Shown: positions 30,468 through 39,069 of the stretch, piece by piece
How positions within the stretch are numbered: the stretch's first letter is position 1
Layout: every line of letters begins with the position of its first letter
Assembly: GCA_028287505.1 (NCBI GenBank)
Contig: JAQBPN010000071.1
Span: 1 to 64,000, forward strand
Source: Fibrobacterota bacterium
GTDB lineage: Bacteria > Fibrobacterota > Fibrobacteria > UBA11236
Length of the DNA: 64,000 nucleotides
Direction of reading: 5' to 3'
Made by a program: the position numbers and the translations under genes
The notes under the pieces: model-generated
Seen by the model: only the letters and a program-made list of their open reading frames with translations
What the model was told of the DNA's origin: nothing
Database searches by the model: none

Positions 30468-31538
30468 TCAGATGAACGCTCTGGCGTATTGCACGGGGGG
30501 CGCCGGGTTCCGTTTTCCATTCTCCACCTTGGCATGCCGCAACGGCCAATAGGGATCCCGCAGGAATTCCCGCGCCATGAAAACGAGATCGGCTTTGCCT
30601 TGTAAAATGATATCCCCGGCCTGATCGGGGCCGGCGATCAATCCGACCGCGGATGTGGCTATCGCCACATCCTGTTTGATGCGCTCGGAAAAGGGGACCT
30701 GGTATCCGGCCGAGACGGGAATCCGGACCTGGGGCACGGTGCCGCCCGAACTGCAATCGACCAGGTCCACGCCCTCATCCTTGAGCAGGCTCGCGAACGC
30801 CACGCTTTGCTCGATGTCCCAGCCGCCGTCCACCCAATCCGTGCAGGATAGGCGCACGGCCAGGGGTTTGTCCTGCGGCCATATTCCGCGCACTTCGCGG
30901 ATTACCTCCAGGGGGAAACGCACCCGGTTCTGGAAAGAGCCTCCGTACGAGTCCGTCCGCTGGTTGGAAATGGGGGAGAGGAAGCTGTGGAGCAGATACC
31001 CGTGCGCGGCATGCAGTTCCAGCCAAGTGAATCCGGCCGAAAAGGCGCGGATCGCGGCCCTGCGGAAATCCTGCCTCACCTGTTCCATATCGGCCGTGTC
31101 CATGGCCCTTGGCGTGGGGCTGTGGGCGTCGAACGGGATGGGGCTGGGGCCCAGGGGTTCCCATCCGCCTTCCGAGAGGGAAAGGGGCTTGCCGCCCTCC
31201 CAGGGTCTTCGCGTGGAGGCTTTGCGGCCGGCATGGGCTAGTTGGATTCCCGGGGCGGCTCCCTGTTCGGCGATGAAGCGGGTGATGCGGGAGAGCATTT
31301 CCACGTGCCGATCGTCGTAGAGTCCCAGGTCATTGGGGGAGATGCGGCCTTCCGGACTCACGCCCGTAGCCTCCGCGACCACCAGCCCCGCGCCACCCAC
31401 GGCGCGGGATCCCAGATGGACCAGGTGCCAGTCGTTCGCGAAGCCGTCCAGGGAGGAATACTGGCACATGGGCGAAACGCCGATGCGGTTGCGAAGGGTC
31501 ACCCCGCGCAAGGTGAAAGGATCGAAGAGTGAAGCCAT
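30468..31538 (-). CDS. NADH:flavin oxidoreductase, YqjM-like Old Yellow Enzyme
   Basis: 356-residue FMN-dependent TIM-barrel ene-reductase. The N-terminus SLFDPFTLRGVTLRNRIGVSPMCQYSS has the regulatory Cys that stacks on FMN in thermophilic-like OYEs. Further landmarks are GIQLAHAGRKAST, ELHAAHGYLLHSFLSPISN (substrate-binding His pair) and AREFLRDPYWPLRHA. Enzymes of this group reduce activated alkenes and nitro compounds and act in stress response. The C-terminal PPVQYARAFI fits the family. Confidence 0.93.
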   Translation of the reverse strand: MASLFDPFTLRGVTLRNRIGVSPMCQYSSLDGFANDWHLVHLGSRAVGGAGLVVAEATGVSPEGRISPNDLGLYDDRHVEMLSRITRFIAEQGAAPGIQLAHAGRKASTRRPWEGGKPLSLSEGGWEPLGPSPIPFDAHSPTPRAMDTADMEQVRQDFRRAAIRAFSAGFTWLELHAAHGYLLHSFLSPISNQRTDSYGGSFQNRVRFPLEVIREVRGIWPQDKPLAVRLSCTDWVDGGWDIEQSVAFASLLKDEGVDLVDCSSGGTVPQVRIPVSAGYQVPFSERIKQDVAIATSAVGLIAGPDQAGDIILQGKADLVFMAREFLRDPYWPLRHAKVENGKRNPAPPVQYARAFI

Positions 31539-31598
31539 GGGAAATCCCCTTTCTTCCTAAAATAGGATCTGGAAAGGGGATGCGGGATCGCTTTCAGA

Positions 31599-34085
31599 TC
31601 AATCGCGGACGTATCCGAACCGGAGCAGCACCCGTTCCGATGCGGCGGGCACGGACACGGGTATTCCCAGGACCAGGGTGCCGGAAGCGCCCGCCTTGGT
31701 GGCGACGGATCCTTTCACGACATAGGCGCCGGTTGCGACCTGGGTGCCGGATACGCTGACGGGATACCACTGCAGGCTCACCGTCTTGTAGCCTTGCGCA
31801 TCCGCCGCCACGCCCTTCAGCATCTCTTCCGTGACTTCGCCCTTGGCCCGGTTTACAAGTTCCCCAAGCGTGCTGAAGTAGGCCAGGTCGAAGGTGAAAG
31901 GCCATCGCGTCGTTACCTTCACCTCCGGACCCGGCGGCAGCGCGTCGGCTTCGAAGCGGGCGGGATCCGCCTTCTTCCACTCCCGCGTGAGGCAATCCAG
32001 GCATTGGACGGTTTTCCGGATCTCGGCGCATCCCGTGGCCGGTCCGGGATCCCGGGGCGCTATGACGCTGACGGGAATATCCAGGGGATGGGGCGCGTTG
32101 ATCGGGCCGCCCCGGATGCAGCCTCCTCCGGAGACGACCATGTCGGCCGCAATGGTGGGCATTTTCCCCGTCACCTCGACATAGGTGGACATGTTGCCGG
32201 GGTTTCCCAATGCGTCCTTGACCTGGGACGTCAGCCGCAGGGAATCGGTGGGCATCGGGAACAATACGGAGCTGAAGCTGTACCTGTAGATATCGCCTCC
32301 CAGCGCCTCCACTTCCGCAACCTGGAGCTTGCCGGTAATATCCTCGTTCCCGCGCCGCACCTGCAAGGGGAAGAATCCCGCCTGGCCGGTATTCTCAACG
32401 GCTTCGGAGAATTTCACGATGAGCCGCCGGGTGCCGCCGCTGTCCAGGGAGACCTGCGCCTGGGCCGATATCACCATTGGCCCTGCGCCGTCCCGGATGT
32501 TGAAGGCGTTGCCGTTGTACCCGATGCCTTCGTCCTTGAACGCGCCGAAGGGCCCGGTCGTGAATCCCGTTCCCGGGGAGAAGGGACGGTTGCTGAAATC
32601 CGCCCACAGGGCGGTATGTCCCGCGGAGTCCCATTTCAGATCGGCCCCGGTCGCTTCCACCTTCCGGCCCGCGTTGAAGGGGTCGATCAGGAACACGGAA
32701 AGGGGCGGAGCGGTGGGCGAACCTTCCACGGAGATCCTGGCCGATTCAATCCGTCCATCTCCGTTCCGGTCGAAGTAGATCGCGTCGGCCGCTTTGAAGA
32801 CGGGAGCGAAAAGGAATTCCGCCACCTCGCTGTTGTCCCGGGGGGACTGGATGGCGATTACCTTCAGGACCTTGCTCCCGGAGAGCGTGAAGGGCGCGCC
32901 GGTATAGCTCGTGTTCCCGGTGGTGGGGGGATCGCAGGGGGTTCCGGCATCGCAAATCCGGTAATACATCCTGGCGCCCTCGGCCTGGCTCAGGGTCACG
33001 CTGACGTTACCCGTGAACGCGCCCCCGGGAGGGGCCGCCGCGGGTTTGCTCCATTGCAGTCTGGCTACGGTATAGGTGGCGGAAACGATATCGCTGGCTT
33101 CGAACCGGGTGATGTTTCCGCCGTTGTCCACCTCGGTTCGTTTCCAGGCCATGGCCTTGACGGTGGCGGTGGCCGCTATGGGCAACGCCGAGACGTATTG
33201 CTTCGTGGTCCCCAGGGGCTGTCCGGAACTGTCCGCCTTGGGGTCGGAACCGTCCGTGGTATAGAAGATGCCGGCATTCGCGTTGATGGCCGCCGGGTCG
33301 TTGAGGAGGCTGACTTTGTGGCTGCCGTCGGCTTCCTTGGCGTCCGCAAAGGAGGGCGGCAGGAGATGGAAGGATTCCGAGATGAGCCCCACCCCGGAAA
33401 CCCGGAATACGATGTCGTTGAAAATGCGATCGTCCGCGTCCTCGAACTGGAATTGCTTTTCGTCGGTGCCCGGCACGCTGGCGGCCACGCACCAACGGTT
33501 ATAGGTATGGCCTTCCCAATCCCATACGCCGCCGCTGACCGGCTTGGGTTTGCCGTTGATGGCCAGGCTTTTCAGGACCGGATCCGCGTTGAAATCATAG
33601 GTGCCGGCCACGTTGTCCCCGGAATAGCGGGGGAAGGTCTTGAAGGACTTCTCCTTTCCGTCCACGTTCACGTATTTGAAAACAATCGGCGCCCCCTTGG
33701 GGAAGATGCCCAGGCTGATCACCTTGCCGGAATCGTTTTCATGGGTCACCCAATCCTTCTGGTTGCGGAAAAGCGGTTTGTCCTCGCCGGTCACGGGATC
33801 GAGCACGGAAAGCTCCCCGATGTAATTGGGCACGCCCACCTTCCGCGGAGTGATTCCGTCGTTGTTGTAGACTTGTCCCAGGAAGCCCATGTGGGTCACC
33901 TTCACTTCTCCTCCCTTGGCGACGAAGCCGTCCCCGAGGATGAACAGCATGCCTGGATAGCCCGGGTAGGCGCAGCCTTTAAGGCAGGCTTCCTGGGCGG
34001 AAACCGGGTAAAGGCATAAGCCGGCGGCAAGGACGAGGGCCGCGGACAATAGCATGGCGCGTCGAATACATGCAAATGCATTCAT
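31599..34085 (-). CDS. Large secreted multi-domain protein with chitobiase-like and lineage-type C-terminal modules
   Basis: 828 residues with a signal peptide (LLSAALVLAAGLCLYPVSA). Around residues 200-230 an acidic block EDADDRIFNDIVFRV resembles the end of DUF4114-type domains. Around 265-330 is a chitobiase/beta-hexosaminidase C-terminal-type fold (GIFYTTDGSDPK with VKAMAWKR), and a second copy follows (RMYYRICDAGTP). A segment around 430-460 has a DRNGDGRIE calcium-like loop. The last 145 residues match the module of the gene at 3532-4110, including CLDC, GYKT, GAYVVKG and the final FGYVR. No catalytic domain is seen. Probably a cell-surface or matrix protein; the ligand is unknown. Confidence 0.75.
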   Translation of the reverse strand: MNAFACIRRAMLLSAALVLAAGLCLYPVSAQEACLKGCAYPGYPGMLFILGDGFVAKGGEVKVTHMGFLGQVYNNDGITPRKVGVPNYIGELSVLDPVTGEDKPLFRNQKDWVTHENDSGKVISLGIFPKGAPIVFKYVNVDGKEKSFKTFPRYSGDNVAGTYDFNADPVLKSLAINGKPKPVSGGVWDWEGHTYNRWCVAASVPGTDEKQFQFEDADDRIFNDIVFRVSGVGLISESFHLLPPSFADAKEADGSHKVSLLNDPAAINANAGIFYTTDGSDPKADSSGQPLGTTKQYVSALPIAATATVKAMAWKRTEVDNGGNITRFEASDIVSATYTVARLQWSKPAAAPPGGAFTGNVSVTLSQAEGARMYYRICDAGTPCDPPTTGNTSYTGAPFTLSGSKVLKVIAIQSPRDNSEVAEFLFAPVFKAADAIYFDRNGDGRIESARISVEGSPTAPPLSVFLIDPFNAGRKVEATGADLKWDSAGHTALWADFSNRPFSPGTGFTTGPFGAFKDEGIGYNGNAFNIRDGAGPMVISAQAQVSLDSGGTRRLIVKFSEAVENTGQAGFFPLQVRRGNEDITGKLQVAEVEALGGDIYRYSFSSVLFPMPTDSLRLTSQVKDALGNPGNMSTYVEVTGKMPTIAADMVVSGGGCIRGGPINAPHPLDIPVSVIAPRDPGPATGCAEIRKTVQCLDCLTREWKKADPARFEADALPPGPEVKVTTRWPFTFDLAYFSTLGELVNRAKGEVTEEMLKGVAADAQGYKTVSLQWYPVSVSGTQVATGAYVVKGSVATKAGASGTLVLGIPVSVPAASERVLLRFGYVRD

Positions 34086-34139
34086 AAGGACTCACTTTCT
34101 GCGATGTTGGAATGGCGCCCCGTTCCGGGAGGCGCGGGA

Positions 34140-36176
34140 TCAGTCGATCAGATTCCTGCCCTGGATGTTCTTGCTTCCGCCTTGCCCATCCAGCACTTGG
34201 GGTTGGAATTTATCGCCGCGGATAAGACGCAGTCCCCTGGAGCCGGTCCGGCTATGGGCGCTTCCCAGCACGCCCACCGCCACCGCCTGGGGGTTGAGGA
34301 CCTTAGGCGCGGAAAACGCAGTCAGTTTTTCCTGATTCGCGAAAACGGGTTTGTCCGTGAAGAGATGGAACTCCCCGGGCTGCAACGGTATTTCCACGGC
34401 GGCAGCGAGGGTGAATTTCTCATTCGAGAAAAAGTCGTACCAGGTGCCTGTCAGGTTCAAAACGGCTTTGTCCGCCGTGACCCCGAAATTGCCGACCGCG
34501 TAGGCATTGATGGACCCATGGGTCAATTTCCAATTCCGCACCCCGCCGTCCGGCTTCCATGCGAACGCGCCGTCCTTGAATGCGGCCTGGAATTGCTGGC
34601 GGAAATGCAGGAGGCTCGCATAGGTGTTCCAGACCTTGAGCCGGGCCGCATCCTGGCGGTACCCTTCGGGCAGGGGTTTCCTCCCCATCCGTTCCTCGGG
34701 CGTTACCCCCTTGGGCCGATCGTCCCCCCATTCGCCCCATTCCCACAGTTGTTTCGGGCCTGGAATCCCGAACAGGAAAAGGGCGGTCAGCTTGGCTCTC
34801 TCCAGGCCCGTGTTCAGGTTCTTGACGTCGTATCCGCCGCTGTTGAGCCCGTTCATGTCCGCCCTGGCCACGATGCGCTCCTCATCGTGGCTTTCCATAT
34901 AGGTGACCAGGTGGTTCTCGGCCCATCCCCGGTTCTTGGCGCAGGCCCAGGCGAAATTGGTGGTGATGCGGCCTTCTTCCGCGTACCCGTGATCGAAGGA
35001 GCTGTTGCCCCAAAGCAGGAAGCCCTGGGAAGAGAGCAGTTTCTCTTCATCGTTGTCCGCGAAATGCTCCAGGATGAGGAATGCATCCGGGTCCGCGGTC
35101 CGGGCGGCGGCCGCCAACTCCCCCAGGATGCGGACGCGCGAGGTATCCAGATGTCCCCAGGCCGCCACGTCTCCCAAGGTGTTCTTCTGGGTCAGGCCCT
35201 TGGACAGATCGATCCGGTATCCGTCCACGTGGTATTCGCGGAGCCAATGTTGCAGCACCTGCTTGTAGTAGGAAAGCGTGTACTGGCTTCCGTAATTGAG
35301 ATCGAAGCCCACGTTGTAATCGTGCCTGGGGACCACGTTCGCATAAGGGTTGTCGGCCATAAGCTTGTTCGAGGCTTTGTCCCAATACATCCGGATCAAA
35401 GGGCTTTGACCCATGGCATGGTTGAGGACGATGTCCAGGATGACGGCCATGCCCTGCGCATGGGCGGCTTGCACCAGGCTCTTCAGCTCATCCGCGGGAC
35501 CGTAGTACTTGTCCACGGCGAACATGTAGGAGGGGTTGTACCCCCAGCTGTCGTTGTTTTCGAATTCCATCACCGGCATCAATTCGATGGCGTTCACTCC
35601 CAGCCGCTTGAAGTAGGCGAGACTGTCCCGCACTTCCCGGAAAGAATGGGTTTTCACGAAATCCCGCACCAGGGTTTCGTAGATGAGCAGGTTTTCCGGC
35701 GCCGGTTTCACGAAGGGCGCCGGCGCCGGGACCGGGGCGGGCATGCCGGCCGTGAATACCGATGCGGGCCCGTCGAATTCGCGGGTGTAGGGGATCAATC
35801 CGGGATACACTCCGTCTTTGACGATCTCCTTGTCGAAAATGAAGTCGACGATTTTTTCCGCGTACGGATCCCCGACCTTGATGCCGTCGTCGATCCAATA
35901 CTGGAAGATGTATTCCCGGCCGGGAACCAGGTTTCCGATCGTGATCCAGAACTTGTCGCCTTCCTGGGTCATCAGGTTCTGGGCGGAAGGCGTCCAAGCA
36001 TTGAAATCGCCCACGGCATTGACCTTGGTTTTGCCCGGGGCCTGCAGACAGAGGAGAACCTCGGTGTCGGAAAGGGGATGGATTCCGGGCACCAATGGAT
36101 CCAGGGGCGCCTTGGCCTGAACCAGGAGCGCCCAGGCGAATAAAAGCCCGATTGGCATAATTCCGAAAGATTTCAC
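34140..36176 (-). CDS. Secreted GH13 alpha-amylase-family glycoside hydrolase
   Basis: 678 residues from a GTG at 36176, preceded by GTGGGGA; signal peptide PIGLLFAWALLVQAKA. An N-terminal early-set/CBM48-like domain (VNAVGDFNAWTPSAQNLM) leads into the GH13 barrel. Conserved regions: I DIVLNHA (about residue 249), II GYRIDLSKG with the nucleophile Asp (about 322), III LILEHFADN with the acid/base Glu (about 368), and IV ESHDEER with the stabilising Asp (about 427). A C-terminal beta-sandwich follows, then a 50-residue tail (RTGSRGLRLIRGDKF). Likely cleaves alpha-glucans such as starch or glycogen. It is 54 nt upstream of the large secreted protein on the same strand, so both may be cotranscribed. 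Confidence 0.9.
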   Translation of the reverse strand: MKSFGIMPIGLLFAWALLVQAKAPLDPLVPGIHPLSDTEVLLCLQAPGKTKVNAVGDFNAWTPSAQNLMTQEGDKFWITIGNLVPGREYIFQYWIDDGIKVGDPYAEKIVDFIFDKEIVKDGVYPGLIPYTREFDGPASVFTAGMPAPVPAPAPFVKPAPENLLIYETLVRDFVKTHSFREVRDSLAYFKRLGVNAIELMPVMEFENNDSWGYNPSYMFAVDKYYGPADELKSLVQAAHAQGMAVILDIVLNHAMGQSPLIRMYWDKASNKLMADNPYANVVPRHDYNVGFDLNYGSQYTLSYYKQVLQHWLREYHVDGYRIDLSKGLTQKNTLGDVAAWGHLDTSRVRILGELAAAARTADPDAFLILEHFADNDEEKLLSSQGFLLWGNSSFDHGYAEEGRITTNFAWACAKNRGWAENHLVTYMESHDEERIVARADMNGLNSGGYDVKNLNTGLERAKLTALFLFGIPGPKQLWEWGEWGDDRPKGVTPEERMGRKPLPEGYRQDAARLKVWNTYASLLHFRQQFQAAFKDGAFAWKPDGGVRNWKLTHGSINAYAVGNFGVTADKAVLNLTGTWYDFFSNEKFTLAAAVEIPLQPGEFHLFTDKPVFANQEKLTAFSAPKVLNPQAVAVGVLGSAHSRTGSRGLRLIRGDKFQPQVLDGQGGSKNIQGRNLID

Positions 36177-36454
36177 CACCGTATCCCCACGTTTTGAACC
36201 CAACCACCGGGTCGGATTCAGGAATGAACTTATCATCAAAGCCTGAATTCGGATTGGCACCCGGGGAAATAGCGTATTCAAGCCGATCACACCCAAAGAG
36301 CCTCTTTTTTGAGGAAGCTTTACCTTTCGTTAACCCCATATGGTATGGAAAAGGCCTTCGCTTTCCATTACTATGGAATTTTCCGAAACACCAGAACCTG
36401 GAGTCATTTTTGAAAAACCGATTGAAGCATTCGGGCGCGATCCGTTTTGACGGA

Positions 36455-37300
36455 ATGGCAAAATGCGCTGCCCTATTCATTCTCCTTCTGGCGGCAAAGG
36501 GGTATTCCCAAGCTTCCGATTCTTTGTCCGCGCCCCCGGATTCCCTGCCCGCGGCGCAGCCGCTTCCGGAAGCGGCCTCCGAAGCCAAACCCGAAATGAA
36601 AGCCGAGCCGAAACCGGAGGCCAAGGCCGTCTCCAAACAACTCCCTGCGGGATACATGGGCCTATGGGACATGGCCATTGCCGCGGGGTTTCACCACAAC
36701 TCCACCCATGAATCCTTCAATCCCACCGGGACCGAGGATACCAAGCTCAATCAGGGTTATTTGCTGGGCCATTTCCAGGAAAGCCTGTTGTCCAATTATA
36801 TGTGGGCCAGAAATCAGGATCAGAAGGTCAAGTTCGGGTTCCAGGAGACGCTCGATTTGGGCGGTGCGTATGGGTCGAAAAGCACCAGCTCCGAGAATGC
36901 CGGCGTGCCGGACGTCGATCCCGAAAGCGGAGCCGAATTCCAGATCGCCTACGAAGCCGCCTTCGCCGTCGTCTACAAGGTCAACGACCTGATGGATGCG
37001 GGCTTCAGTTATTATCCGTTCATCGCCTCGTCTTTCACCTCTTCCAACAAGTACGCCAAATTCCGGTTCCGGTACGCCCATTACATGGCGGAGGTATCCG
37101 CCTTCGGGAAAACCGCCCTTGATCTCAAATACGTGATGGCCTCGGTGAACAAGTCCGGCCAATTCGACCGCACCAGCAGCGAGTATATCGGACTGACCTA
37201 TACCGGTTGGAGCGAGGACCGCGGCTCGACCTCGGGCGTGGGGGGCAAATTCGAGGAAGGCTCCCATTTCGTCCAACTCAGCTACGGATTCATCTTTTAG
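36455..37300 (+). CDS. Predicted outer-membrane barrel-like protein
   Basis: 281 residues from the ATG at 36455; a TTG at 36410 with CTGGAG 6 nt upstream is an equally good start. The signal peptide (CAALFILLLAAKGYSQA) is followed by a Pro/Ala/Lys-rich linker (about 40 residues with EAKPEMKAEPKPEAKA) and then a strand-rich region with alternating hydrophobic residues, ending in VQLSYGFIF. A terminal Phe is the usual signal for outer-membrane barrel assembly. No named family is recognised. It is divergent from the GH13 gene across a 278-nt AT-rich promoter gap. Confidence 0.7.
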   Translation: MAKCAALFILLLAAKGYSQASDSLSAPPDSLPAAQPLPEAASEAKPEMKAEPKPEAKAVSKQLPAGYMGLWDMAIAAGFHHNSTHESFNPTGTEDTKLNQGYLLGHFQESLLSNYMWARNQDQKVKFGFQETLDLGGAYGSKSTSSENAGVPDVDPESGAEFQIAYEAAFAVVYKVNDLMDAGFSYYPFIASSFTSSNKYAKFRFRYAHYMAEVSAFGKTALDLKYVMASVNKSGQFDRTSSEYIGLTYTGWSEDRGSTSGVGGKFEEGSHFVQLSYGFIF

Positions 37301-37435
37301 CCGTATTTTCCGGCCTTCCCCAAAGAAATCGGCCGGTCCGTTTAATCGGAAAAGACAAAAGTTCCCTCGGTTCTATCAACAGGGGGAGCGTCTTTTGGCT
37401 GCATCTTAAAGACGGACACTTTGGGGGACCGTAAC

Positions 37436-38446
37436 ATGCAGATTCCTAAGCCTTTCACCGCCTTCCTTTCGGCCGTTTTTCTCGCGGCTTCCCTGGCCTC
37501 CGCCGGGCAGGTCATTTCCTGGGTCGCGCCTTACAAGGTGGACCAATCCAAGGCCATGCTGCAAAAGGATTTCGGCGGGGTGGGGATGAAGGACGGCCTG
37601 ACCTGGCTGGCCCTGCAATTCTGGGTCACCAACGGACCCAATGTGGTCCAGGACGGCAACGTGGCCGGAGCCGGATTCGACGACAAGGTCAAATGGTTCC
37701 GGGATTGGGGCCATGCCAACGGCATCAAGGTCACCCTTTGCGTGACGGATTTCGTCGGGGACTGGAACTGGCCCGAGGCGCGCCGATCCTTCCTGGACAA
37801 CCGGGCCGCCTTCGTGAAATCCCTGGTGGCCGAGGCCGACAGGCTGGGCCTGGACGGGGTGGAACTGGATCTGGAAGGTAACCTGGAGGCTACGGCGGCG
37901 GACGTCTCGGGTTTCATCGCCTTTTCGGCGGAACTGGCCGCGGCCCTGCATCCCAAGGGAAAGACCGTCACCGTGGCCTCGTTCGCGGCCCAATGGAACG
38001 CGCCGAATTGGAAATGGTGGCCGGAACTGATGAAGTCCGTCGACGGCGTCACCAGCATGGGCTATGAGAAGACGGGCCGCAATTCCAACAACGGATACAA
38101 CTACGCGGATCAGAAAAAGCAGGCCATCCCGCCCTACAAATTGATGATCGGCATGCCGGGATACTTCGGTTCCTGGGAAGGCAATACCGCGGCGGAGCAG
38201 TTGGATTGGGCGGTCCAGGACGGAGAAGTGGGAGTCGGTATCTGGGATTGCGGCCTGGATAACGGGGCCTGGCAGACCGCCGCCGTCTGGAAGCAGCTGG
38301 CCAAAATCCGCGCTTCAAAACCCGCCGCCGTCGCGCCGGAGATCACAAGTCCATCCTTTGGGAATGCGCCCACAACGCTTTTCCATGCGGACGGGAGCGC
38401 TTTGGGAAAGCGTCGGCACATGCCGGTTTTTGGTAAGCGCCGGTAA
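37436..38446 (+). CDS. Secreted GH18-like glycosidase
   Basis: 336 residues with signal peptide (LSAVFLAASLASA) and a GH18-type barrel. The chitinase signature DxxDxDxE appears as DGVELDLEG, with E143 replacing one Asp and E147 as the proton donor. ANGIKVTLCVTDF and VTVASFAAQWNAPNW are typical GH18 strands, and the VTSMGYEK motif is present. The substrate may be chitin or an N-acetylglucosamine-containing glycan. The last 20 residues (ALGKRRHMPVFGKRR) look unusual and overlap a short inverted repeat with a T-run (38414-38431), so the true C-terminus may have been altered by mutation. GGGGGA precedes the ATG. Confidence 0.8.
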   Translation: MQIPKPFTAFLSAVFLAASLASAGQVISWVAPYKVDQSKAMLQKDFGGVGMKDGLTWLALQFWVTNGPNVVQDGNVAGAGFDDKVKWFRDWGHANGIKVTLCVTDFVGDWNWPEARRSFLDNRAAFVKSLVAEADRLGLDGVELDLEGNLEATAADVSGFIAFSAELAAALHPKGKTVTVASFAAQWNAPNWKWWPELMKSVDGVTSMGYEKTGRNSNNGYNYADQKKQAIPPYKLMIGMPGYFGSWEGNTAAEQLDWAVQDGEVGVGIWDCGLDNGAWQTAAVWKQLAKIRASKPAAVAPEITSPSFGNAPTTLFHADGSALGKRRHMPVFGKRR

Positions 38447-38637
38447 GCGGCGAGTTACCTGTGCAATTCGCCCCGTAACCCAGATGGGGCCTGGGTTGGA
38501 GGGCATTATACCACCGCGCCGAGACGGTTTCAAGCTCGTGGATTTTCCCAAAATCCACGCTTACCGGAAGCAAAAACATTAACATTTTTGGCCGGTTACA
38601 TGTAGTTTATGCATGGTCTCGTCCGCCAGAGGATTCC

Positions 38638-39069
38638 ATGAAAATCTGCATCCCGATTTTTCTCGTTGCAATGGTATGCTCCGTGGTTTCGGCGCGATCC
38701 AAAGTCGAGTTCCAGGGAATGGGCGGGCTGGTCCGGATTGCCGTGATCCCTTCGGGCGAAGACTTCGATTCCATTTCCATCGCGAATGATTTCGACTCCG
38801 CGTTGAAAGGCAATCCGCCCGACTCGGCAGGAATTTCCTCCGAGGCCGGTTTCGCAGGCGCACTCCTCGATGTCTATCTTCTGGAAATCTCCTCCGGGGA
38901 AGAGTTGCGTTTCCCCGTCAAGTACCCGCAAATCCGCGCTTACCTCGCGCAACATACGGATGAACTTCGGTCCTCGCCGCCGGATGATCTGGTGGTGGCC
39001 ATGATCAGAGAGTTGTCGGTAAACCTATGCGTCCGTATGAAGCCTTCCGAAACCGGAGGCGGAAAATGA
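38638..39069 (+). CDS. Hypothetical secreted protein
   Basis: 143 residues with a signal peptide (CIPIFLVAMVCSVVSA). No recognisable domain. It overlaps the next gene by 4 nt (ATGA), which supports expression. The upstream 38447-38637 gap is GC-rich with a 7-bp inverted repeat (38477-38483/38491-38497) and no clear promoter. It is the first gene of a three-gene secreted-protein operon. Confidence 0.65.
   Translation: MKICIPIFLVAMVCSVVSARSKVEFQGMGGLVRIAVIPSGEDFDSISIANDFDSALKGNPPDSAGISSEAGFAGALLDVYLLEISSGEELRFPVKYPQIRAYLAQHTDELRSSPPDDLVVAMIRELSVNLCVRMKPSETGGGK

Noticed and set aside
34104-36143. 679-codon plus-strand open frame antisense to the GH13 gene
   Set aside because: Antisense shadow; the minus strand has all four GH13 conserved regions.
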